A stretch of 5,955 nt of DNA from positions 1-5,955 of the forward strand of contig JAILPF010000062.1 of the NCBI GenBank assembly GCA_024699575.1, read 5' to 3'. The notes beneath the pieces were generated by a model that was not told the DNA's origin, did no database searches, and worked only from the letters and a program-made list of their open reading frames with translations. The position numbers and the translations under genes were made by a program. Positions 1 through 5,687 of this stretch are shown piece by piece; within the stretch, counting starts at the first letter, position 1, and each line of letters begins with the position of its first letter. This DNA comes from Acetatifactor sp. (lineage in GTDB: Bacteria; Bacillota; Clostridia; Lachnospirales; Lachnospiraceae).

Positions 1-8
1 TATGCAAC

Positions 9-743
9 TTACTCTCTCTTAAGCTGTGATGCTGCTGCCGCATCCAGTAACACCTCGCAGTTGGGATGCAACTGTACCACAGAAGCAGGAATATCCGGTG
101 TGATTGGTCCACAGATTGCTTTCCTGATAATCTCCGCTTTATGTTCCCCTTTGGCAATCAGCACCAGCTTACGCGTCTGCATGATATTGACTATTCCCCT
201 GGTAAGTCCCCCTAACGGGTAGTCATCTGCCACTCCTGTCTCCTTTCGTACTCTCTCCTCAAAAACAGGGTCCATGAGAGATACCCAGGTAGGTCTCTCA
301 AAAGGTGTCCCCGGCTGATTAATACCGATATGCCCGTTCCATCCGATTCCAAGCATCTGAAGATCTGCTCCGCCATTGGCAGCAATCCGCTCCTCAAATA
401 ATCTGCATTCTCTTTCAAAATCATCAGACATAGTAAGTGGCATAATGAAATGCTCCTCCGGAATATGTAATGGTTCCACAATCTGTCTGTAAATCATATT
501 GTAACAGCTTCCGCTATAGCTTCTGTCCAGATTCGTCAGCTCATCCACATTAAAGATGATGGTTTCCTCCGTCGGGAACGGATACTGTCTGTAAATGTCA
601 CTGACAATACGATGCATCTCACCGGTGGTCTGTCCTGTGGACAAGCCAATCACGGAATTGGGTTTTTCCAGTATCTGTCCGATGATTCTCCAGGCAGCAA
701 GCGTGTCAAATTCCTTCTCATTTTTTGCAATGGTTATCTTCAT
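9..743 (-). CDS. Glucosamine-6-phosphate deaminase/isomerase (NagB)-like protein with altered active-site residues
   Basis: A 244-residue protein, the same size as Bacillus NagB and shorter than the 266-residue E. coli enzyme. Family motifs are clear: LSTGQTTG (34-41) for the phosphate loop; FNVDEL (64-69), with Asp67 matching the enolisation base Asp72 of E. coli; GIGWNGHIGINQPG (132-145); GEHKAEII (199-206), with the phosphate-binding Lys; and VVQLHP (222-227). NagB converts glucosamine 6-phosphate to fructose 6-phosphate and ammonia. The ring-opening relay of E. coli (Asp141, His143, Glu148) reads Asn136, His138, Gln143 here. The Asn is, as I recall, common in Bacillus-type NagB, but NQP in place of NEP is unusual. 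The enzyme may thus be a slow deaminase or act on another sugar phosphate as an isomerase. It is the last complete gene of the operon in view. I give no gene symbol because the activity is in doubt. Confidence 0.88.
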   Translation of the reverse strand: MKITIAKNEKEFDTLAAWRIIGQILEKPNSVIGLSTGQTTGEMHRIVSDIYRQYPFPTEETIIFNVDELTNLDRSYSGSCYNMIYRQIVEPLHIPEEHFIMPLTMSDDFERECRLFEERIAANGGADLQMLGIGWNGHIGINQPGTPFERPTWVSLMDPVFEERVRKETGVADDYPLGGLTRGIVNIMQTRKLVLIAKGEHKAEIIRKAICGPITPDIPASVVQLHPNCEVLLDAAAASQLKRE

Positions 744-754
744 CCGTCCAAAAT

Positions 755-760
755 CCTCCT
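755..760 (-). promoter_or_regulatory. Ribosome binding site of the nagB-like gene, overlapping the upstream stop codon
   Basis: Minus strand AGGAGG, a perfect consensus, 11 nt before the ATG at 741-743. The preceding gene's TAG stop (759-761) shares its AG with the site (TAGGAGG), so termination and re-initiation are physically joined. Confidence 0.75.
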
Positions 761-1607
761 ACAAACCTATCCATTCTCCGGGTTGCTTTACAGCTTTTCT
801 CGCCATCTGCTGCATTTTCATGATTTCCAGAGTATCTTCCGGAAGAACAGGAAGTTTTTTCGTCTTAAAAAAAGTAATCACAGCATCCATAAACGGTTCA
901 TAATATTGTCCTACACTGATTTCACGAATTCCTTCCGCGGCTTTTCCGGCAGCAAAGTGGAAGGGCAGACCGGGTGCCAGAGTGAATGTACACATTCTCT
1001 CATCCTCATAACGATAAATAATGTGCTTAACCTCTCCCATCAACTGCGCCTGACAGGAAACTGATCCTGTTCCCATGGCAGCCTGCAGCATCTCAAATTG
1101 ATGCACAGAATAATTGATCAAGTCCCCCGGTCCCTGGGAAAGAGCAAAATCTGCGGTTTCTCTTTTTTCCCGAAAAGAAGTAAGTCCCGGGCAAAAACGT
1201 TGTGCAGAACAGCTGAAAACAGGCGTATTGTATTTACTCGCCACAGCAAACATCCTTTCTGCGCTCTCCACATCCGGTGCAAAAGTTTTATCACAATATA
1301 CCGGTTTCCCGCTCTCAAGTGCGAGCTTTGCCAGCTGTTCATGGGGTCTGCAGTCATCTGCACACATCACCATGAGAGCATCTGATTTTTCAACCAGTTC
1401 CACACAGCTTTCACAAAACTCACACCCCTTTTCCTCACTCCACGCTTTGTTTGTCAGCCTCCATGCATCCTTGGAATCCTTTTTCCCCCATGCATAGCAC
1501 AAATCGATATCCATATTCAATCTCTTTGCAGCATCCCGCAGATAGTCAGGATAGTGATTGGAATGCCAGTTGTCCAGCGTGATATCTATCATTCCTACTT
1601 TTATCAT
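759..1607 (-). CDS. Short, divergent Gfo/Idh/MocA-family oxidoreductase-like protein
   Basis: A 282-residue protein with the layout of the Gfo/Idh/MocA family but shorter than the usual 330-390. Family blocks: a strand ending in Asp76-ALMVMCADD (77-85), then RPHEQLAKLALESGKPVYCDKTFA (87-110), where DKT replaces the usual EKP and keeps the active-site Lys107; CSAQRFCPGL (133-142), corresponding to the substrate-side strand; and GDLINYSVHQFEML (161-174), where His169 matches the family histidine. The C-terminal part (about 190-250) is the beta-sheet substrate domain, much reduced. The first strand, KVGMIDITLDNWHS (3-16), lacks the GxGxxG dinucleotide loop, so binding of NAD(P) is unproven. A CxxCxxC cluster occupies 62-68. 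Likely role: oxidation or reduction of a sugar or glycoside in this pathway, perhaps at C3 as proposed for ThuB, or a non-catalytic or cofactor-altered relative. Superfamily call good, activity uncertain. Confidence 0.8.
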   Translation of the reverse strand: MIKVGMIDITLDNWHSNHYPDYLRDAAKRLNMDIDLCYAWGKKDSKDAWRLTNKAWSEEKGCEFCESCVELVEKSDALMVMCADDCRPHEQLAKLALESGKPVYCDKTFAPDVESAERMFAVASKYNTPVFSCSAQRFCPGLTSFREKRETADFALSQGPGDLINYSVHQFEMLQAAMGTGSVSCQAQLMGEVKHIIYRYEDERMCTFTLAPGLPFHFAAGKAAEGIREISVGQYYEPFMDAVITFFKTKKLPVLPEDTLEIMKMQQMARKAVKQPGEWIGL

Positions 1608-3916
1608 TTCTTCTCATCCTCCCGGAGCACCTCAGCCAAAACCCACAGCCAGCGATTGGTCGTGGAAGTCCATACTTCCTTATAGGTTGCATTGTTGGTG
1701 TGTGGCCAATACGGTTCATCCTCATCTTCCCTCGTCTGAATGCCTACCGGCATCTCACCAATCATTTCACCCGGAAGCGGTGCATACTGGGAAGCATAAT
1801 TACTTCCCTCACCATATTGCAGGGATTGCCCGAACGGATTTTTGCCGTTCATCCAGTAGAGCTGTTCTCTGGCCATATCCAGATAAGAATCGTCATTCAA
1901 AAAATGTCCAACCATGCCTGCAGCTCTTCCCAGTGAAAGGCTGATGGCACTGTTTCCTCTGAAAGAAAACCATACAGGGAACTGACGCAGATAATATCCA
2001 TCCCCCATATTTTTTCCTGCGCGGAGCTGATTCAGATAATGTTCTTTCTCCTGCTCGAATTCCGCCAGAAGATGAATCCTTGAAAAATTTTCTTTATCCC
2101 GGACTTCCCTCTCATGATAGATTCCTGCCGGAATCATTCCGTATGGATTCGCATTTTCCATCAATAAATTCAGATACTTTCCGTACAGTAAAACGGCTTT
2201 CTTAACCTGTCCTGCCGCTTGCGCATCACTCAGGAATTCATAACATAATGTCAGAGCTTCGACACAGAGATATTCTCTGGACTGATGGCTGGAATGTATC
2301 AAGCATTTCTTTGATTCATCGGTGTAAAAGCAACCGCATACCGGAAGCTTTTCATCCGTTTCCTGACAGGCAAGCACTTTTTTTACATACACCTGCAGGT
2401 AGTTTCGATATGTTTCCTGCCCCGTCAGTGCGTAAAGTCTCGATGACGCAATCACCACCAGCGCATCACACTGTGACTGACAAAGCCCATAAGTGTGCTC
2501 CCAGAAAACCGGAAGTTCCATTCCGGCTTCCTCAAGTCTCTTGATTGCGAATTCAAAATCTTTGATAGCAGCCTGTCTGCACCGATGTGCCAACTCTCTC
2601 TCATCCTCTTTCAGAAGCTGCGCAGCATGAGCACATATCGCTGCTCCAAAAAGGTTCTCCACAGCATGATTATGCACTCTGGCCTCCACATCATCCGAGT
2701 CCCCGATATACCCTTTGGTCCAGCGAACCAGACCTGCACTGGTAGCTCGATATCCATCCTCAAATCTGGTCCGCAGCACAAATTCCAATCCCCAGATGGC
2801 TTCTTCCACCAGGCGCTCCTTCAGCATGGAGCCCTCCAGCCCCGGGCCTTTGGAATAAGCAAGGGAAAGCAGTGCATCTACACTCTCCGCTGTATGAGTC
2901 ATCTGTTGGGATAAATCCCCGGCATCATGCCAGCCTCCGCAAAAAGGAAGGATTTTACCCTGATGCCTTGCCACCACATCCATATGGCAAATGCCGTGCC
3001 TTCCCCTGACCGGATATCCACACCTCTCACAAAACAGGAAATTTATGCTCTTCCATATAGCAGCCTCACAAACATTCTCATCAATAACAAACATCGGCGT
3101 TCTTTTGTCTCCAATGTTGATATGATATCTGCCGGGCGTTTTCAATTCCGAGAAGTCCAGTACATAGAAATCCTGATTGTCAAACAAAACTTTTCTGGGT
3201 TCCCCTTTATATGACACTGTAAGGGTATCATCAGACACAATGTAGAAAACCTCATCACGGATTGCGGTAACCGCCGTCTTCTTCCCCGATGTCATATATC
3301 CCGTAGCCGGGTACAGGATCGCTCCCTCATCACATTTCCAGCCAAAGTCACGGAATCTATGTCCAGTCTGTTCCAAGGAAATCTCCTTGACCCGATATAG
3401 AATCCTCTCTCCGCCGGAAGCTTCCCTTCCGTTTCGCCTGAACGCAAAAGAAAGATGGATGACAGCATCTCTGGGCATACTTCCGAATTCCCAGATACAG
3501 TCATTCCATTCATGGTTTCTCAGAGTGACAACATGGCTTCCCTCTCTCCCGTAGGCATCCGGTATTTTCTGTACACCATCATTCCAAAGCCCCACAGTCA
3601 CTTCCGTGACATAGACGCCATCGCACTCCGGACGTATTACAAATCGCAGCCTGTCATACTTCTCCCAGTTCTCCCTGTCCGTGGAAAGTTCCATACTTAT
3701 ATTTCCGTAAAATGCATAATCGCCATCCTGCGCCATTCCCTCCGGCCAGCATTCACCTTCCGTCTCTGCACTTAACTCCTTCTCTCCGGTCCACAAGACT
3801 TTCCTGTCCAGAACCTTTTCCTTCTTACGAAAATTCTCAAAAGAGTTTTCCGGTATATATGTCAAAGGTTTATGAATATAGCAACTCTCTATCAGTTCCT
3901 GTCCAAAATTTTCCAT
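1604..3916 (-). CDS. Glycoside hydrolase family 9 protein with N-terminal Ig-like domain, probably intracellular
   Basis: A 770-residue protein from the ATG at 3916. Domains in order: about 1-185, a beta-rich, jelly-roll-like accessory domain (WEKYDRLRF, GREGSHVVTLRNHEWN and PRDAVIHLSF blocks); about 206-278, the Ig-like domain found before many GH9 catalytic domains, containing VLDFSELKTPGRY; about 285 to the end, the (alpha/alpha)6 GH9 domain. Catalytic features are intact: CERCGYPV (296-303), GGWHDAGD at 327-334 with Asp331 and Asp334 as the water-activating pair, ARVHNHA (412-418), GKNPFGQSL (691-699), and Glu747 in TYKEVW (744-749), in the place of the acid in the classical NEVA motif. 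No signal peptide or transmembrane segment, and many cysteines, so cytoplasmic action on imported oligosaccharides is likely, not secreted cellulase activity. Characterised GH9 relatives without secretion include exo-beta-glucosaminidases of Vibrionaceae as well as exo-glucosidases. Its stop overlaps the next start by 4 nt. Fold certain; substrate not. Confidence 0.92.
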   Translation of the reverse strand: MENFGQELIESCYIHKPLTYIPENSFENFRKKEKVLDRKVLWTGEKELSAETEGECWPEGMAQDGDYAFYGNISMELSTDRENWEKYDRLRFVIRPECDGVYVTEVTVGLWNDGVQKIPDAYGREGSHVVTLRNHEWNDCIWEFGSMPRDAVIHLSFAFRRNGREASGGERILYRVKEISLEQTGHRFRDFGWKCDEGAILYPATGYMTSGKKTAVTAIRDEVFYIVSDDTLTVSYKGEPRKVLFDNQDFYVLDFSELKTPGRYHINIGDKRTPMFVIDENVCEAAIWKSINFLFCERCGYPVRGRHGICHMDVVARHQGKILPFCGGWHDAGDLSQQMTHTAESVDALLSLAYSKGPGLEGSMLKERLVEEAIWGLEFVLRTRFEDGYRATSAGLVRWTKGYIGDSDDVEARVHNHAVENLFGAAICAHAAQLLKEDERELAHRCRQAAIKDFEFAIKRLEEAGMELPVFWEHTYGLCQSQCDALVVIASSRLYALTGQETYRNYLQVYVKKVLACQETDEKLPVCGCFYTDESKKCLIHSSHQSREYLCVEALTLCYEFLSDAQAAGQVKKAVLLYGKYLNLLMENANPYGMIPAGIYHEREVRDKENFSRIHLLAEFEQEKEHYLNQLRAGKNMGDGYYLRQFPVWFSFRGNSAISLSLGRAAGMVGHFLNDDSYLDMAREQLYWMNGKNPFGQSLQYGEGSNYASQYAPLPGEMIGEMPVGIQTREDEDEPYWPHTNNATYKEVWTSTTNRWLWVLAEVLREDEKK
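1618..1623 (-). promoter_or_regulatory. Ribosome binding site of the Gfo/Idh gene, inside the GH9 3' end
   Basis: Minus strand GGGAGG, 10 nt before the ATG at 1605-1607. It lies within the last codons of the GH9 gene (encoding REDEKK). The GH9 stop TGA (1604-1606) and the ATG share the sequence ATGA, a classical arrangement for translational coupling. Confidence 0.7.
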
Positions 3917-3925
3917 ACACTCTCT

Positions 3926-3930
3926 TCCCT
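3926..3930 (-). promoter_or_regulatory. Ribosome binding site that decides the GH9 start
   Basis: Minus strand AGGGA (continuing AGAGAG), 9 nt before the ATG at 3914-3916. Its first A is the last base of the upstream TAA stop codon. It supports the ATG at 3916 over an upstream in-frame GTG at 3967, which would overlap the thuA-like gene by 38 nt. Confidence 0.6.
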
Positions 3931-4685
3931 TATTTGATGGTAACTTCACCGTATGCCGCCCACTCACAGCTTCTCAAAAGCAGTACTTTAAATTGAGGCG
4001 GTTCCATGGAAATGGTAGTATTCTCCATCAGACCATGTCCGGTATAATGTGTCCAGACATGCCCCAGAAGAAAATTCACGCACTTTCCTTTCCCGTATTC
4101 ACCGATAGTCAATATTGGCTCATCAAGTCCTGTACCATGGTGTCCCCATCTGGATTCGCGTTCCTTGTCTGAATGAGCTGTCGCAAGCACTTTTATCGGT
4201 ACATTCCATGGATTTTCCAACAGGCAGAACAGTTCGTCCCAGGTCTCAAAATCGCTTACCCCATCGGTTATCGGATGCTTTTCCTTGGTCATATTGACAG
4301 GGCAGGTGTTGAAATCTCCATGGGTTGCCGTCTCTCTCCAAAGAAGTCCTATCATCTTTTCGATTTCCGGATTATTCCGGAAACAGGGATGTACTCCATG
4401 GAAAAACAGTACGCCCTTTCCACCGCTTACCGCCTCCACAAGACGTTTCTCATTCTCCGCATCCCAATAATCATCTGCACACAGAAAGAAAAAAAGTGCA
4501 GTTTCTGCAACTTTTTTTTCATCTGTCATATATTCTTTGATGGAACATTCCGCTTTCGGATGAATTCCTGCTATGCTGACCGTGAATCTGCCGGTATCAC
4601 ACAGCCATCTTGATACAATATCCGCTATACGGATGACATCATGCCCCATGGGACTAACCAGTAAGACTACTTTGTTTATCTGCAT
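3930..4685 (-). CDS. ThuA-like domain protein (trehalose-utilization ThuA family)
   Basis: A 251-residue single-domain protein matching the ThuA family, which has the flavodoxin/type 1 glutamine-amidotransferase-like fold. Visible family blocks: an N-terminal strand KVVLLVSP (5-12); a hydrophobic strand then Asp71-Asp72 and a helix (73-88); GGKGVLFFHG (88-97), the place where true amidotransferases carry the nucleophile elbow; ATHGDF (120-125); KHPITDGV (136-143); WDELF (149-153); VLATA (166-170); GEYGKGKCVNFLLGH (195-209); and the typical end RSCEWAAYGEV (238-247). The canonical catalytic Cys elbow of glutamine amidotransferases is not evident, as usual in this family. No signal peptide, so cytoplasmic. 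In rhizobia thuA sits beside thuB, a Gfo/Idh-type gene, and the pair is linked to 3-keto derivatives of disaccharides. Here a Gfo/Idh gene lies one gene downstream. The exact reaction cannot be read from the sequence. Confidence 0.87.
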   Translation of the reverse strand: MQINKVVLLVSPMGHDVIRIADIVSRWLCDTGRFTVSIAGIHPKAECSIKEYMTDEKKVAETALFFFLCADDYWDAENEKRLVEAVSGGKGVLFFHGVHPCFRNNPEIEKMIGLLWRETATHGDFNTCPVNMTKEKHPITDGVSDFETWDELFCLLENPWNVPIKVLATAHSDKERESRWGHHGTGLDEPILTIGEYGKGKCVNFLLGHVWTHYTGHGLMENTTISMEPPQFKVLLLRSCEWAAYGEVTIK

Positions 4686-4693
4686 ATTCTAGC

Positions 4694-4700
4694 ACCTTCT
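4694..4700 (-). promoter_or_regulatory. Ribosome binding site of the thuA-like gene
   Basis: Minus strand AGAAGGT, 8 nt before the ATG at 4683-4685, within the 24-nt gap after the kinase stop codon. Spacing is optimal and fixes the start. Confidence 0.65.
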
Positions 4701-4709
4701 ATAATCTAT

Positions 4710-5663
4710 TTATATTGTAATTCCTCGTTTTCTCATCATTGCATGGGTCGCTGCACCAATCAATCCGATCTGTGTCGGATCCAGTTCAGACTTCTTAATC
4801 CCATATTTCAATCCACTGAGCGTAGGACAGTTAAGTTCCCGCTGCAAATGATTTACAATCCAATCATCACTGACCACACCGCCGCCCAGCACAATCATAT
4901 CCGGGTCCAATGTTCTCACCAGATTCATCAAAAAGTTTTTTAATTCCTCAAAAAACTCTTCTGCCAATTGGCTGCATAAAATGTCCCCTTTATCAGCCAG
5001 TTTAAATACTTCACCGGCATCAACCCTTTTTCCATTATCCGGAATTTTTAATTCCGTCGGTATGTTTTCAGCCATTCGCCGGGCTGTTGCATCGATTCCC
5101 ATTCCGGAAACCAGCCCCTCCACGCAACCGTTTCGTCCACAGATGCATGGGATTTTACTCTTTCTATCCACCACCATGTGGCCAACTTCGCCTGCATTAT
5201 TGTTGCTTCCGCGAACCATCCTTCCGTTCGCTATAATTCCGGCCGCAAGACCGGTTCCGATATTCACATAAATAAAATTATCGCTTATTTTTCCTGCGCC
5301 AAATACCAATTCCGCCATTGTGGCACTTTTCACATCATTGTCAAGCACTGTCTGTATCCCGAGAACCTGTGTAAGTTTTTGTGCCAGTGACAATTCTGAA
5401 AACTCCACGTGATTGAGAGTTTTCCAGATTCCGTTTTCTTCATCCACAATCCCCATAATGCCCACACCGGCATAACAGGGAGTTCCCACAAAATTTCTTG
5501 TTTTCAAATAGTCTTCAGCGCAGGAAACCAATCTCGAAGCCGCCTGCTTCTGCGTCAAAGCACCTGTATCGTAGCGTTTCTGATTTAAAATATTCCCTTC
5601 GCTGTCCATTTCTCCGATAAGCAGTTTTGTTCCGCCGAAATCGAGCCCAAGATAGGTTTCCAT
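4710..5663 (-). CDS. ROK-family sugar kinase (glucokinase- or glucosamine-kinase-like)
   Basis: A 317-residue protein, the usual length for ROK hexokinases. It starts directly with the ATP phosphate-binding loop DFGGTK (residues 8-13) and has no N-terminal helix-turn-helix, so it should be an enzyme rather than a NagC/Mlc/XylR-type repressor. Asp110 in LDND (107-110) is the expected catalytic base. The ROK signature follows: VNIGTGLAAG (133-142), then NAGEVGH (156-162), where Glu159 and His162 are the sugar-contacting and zinc-linked positions. The structural zinc site is complete: His162 plus Cys173, Cys175 and Cys180 in CICGRNGC. LDPDMIVLGGGV (252-263) is the C-terminal nucleotide-binding strand and loop. 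It would phosphorylate a hexose, probably at O6, using ATP in the cytoplasm. With a NagB-like gene downstream, glucosamine or N-acetylglucosamine is a plausible substrate, but glucose cannot be excluded from sequence. Family sure; substrate inferred. Confidence 0.92.
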   Translation of the reverse strand: METYLGLDFGGTKLLIGEMDSEGNILNQKRYDTGALTQKQAASRLVSCAEDYLKTRNFVGTPCYAGVGIMGIVDEENGIWKTLNHVEFSELSLAQKLTQVLGIQTVLDNDVKSATMAELVFGAGKISDNFIYVNIGTGLAAGIIANGRMVRGSNNNAGEVGHMVVDRKSKIPCICGRNGCVEGLVSGMGIDATARRMAENIPTELKIPDNGKRVDAGEVFKLADKGDILCSQLAEEFFEELKNFLMNLVRTLDPDMIVLGGGVVSDDWIVNHLQRELNCPTLSGLKYGIKKSELDPTQIGLIGAATHAMMRKRGITI

Positions 5664-5673
5664 ACGCTGATTG

Positions 5674-5680
5674 ACCTTTC
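5674..5680 (-). promoter_or_regulatory. Ribosome binding site of the ROK kinase gene
   Basis: On the minus strand this reads GAAAGGT, 10 nt before the ATG at 5661-5663. It lies inside the 24-nt gap after the solute-binding protein stop codon and supports the chosen start. Confidence 0.6.
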
Positions 5681-5687
5681 TGTTTTT

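Noticed and set aside
612..1064. Open frame of 150 codons on the plus strand, antisense to the Gfo/Idh gene and the start of the nagB-like gene
   Set aside because: It is fully antisense to well-supported genes, crosses their junction, has no family pattern and shows no convincing ribosome binding site; it is a shadow frame, like the other plus-strand frames opposite the GH9, ThuA and kinase genes.
1604..3916. Secreted cellulase, possibly cellulosomal
   Set aside because: No signal peptide, no dockerin, no C-terminal binding module, and the operon context is intracellular sugar catabolism.
4512..4519. A run of eight A in the coding strand of the thuA-like gene as a slippage or frameshift site
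   Set aside because: The frame is intact on both sides with family motifs throughout, and no alternative product is apparent; Lys-Lys codons explain it.
4929..4962. A/T-rich near-palindromic stretch inside the kinase gene
   Set aside because: It encodes a Glu/Phe/Lys-rich helix (EEFFEELKNF) that belongs to the conserved frame; no evidence for a regulatory role.
4710..5663. ROK-family transcriptional repressor (NagC/Mlc/XylR type)
   Set aside because: The protein begins at the ATP loop and has no room for the N-terminal winged-helix domain; length is that of a kinase.
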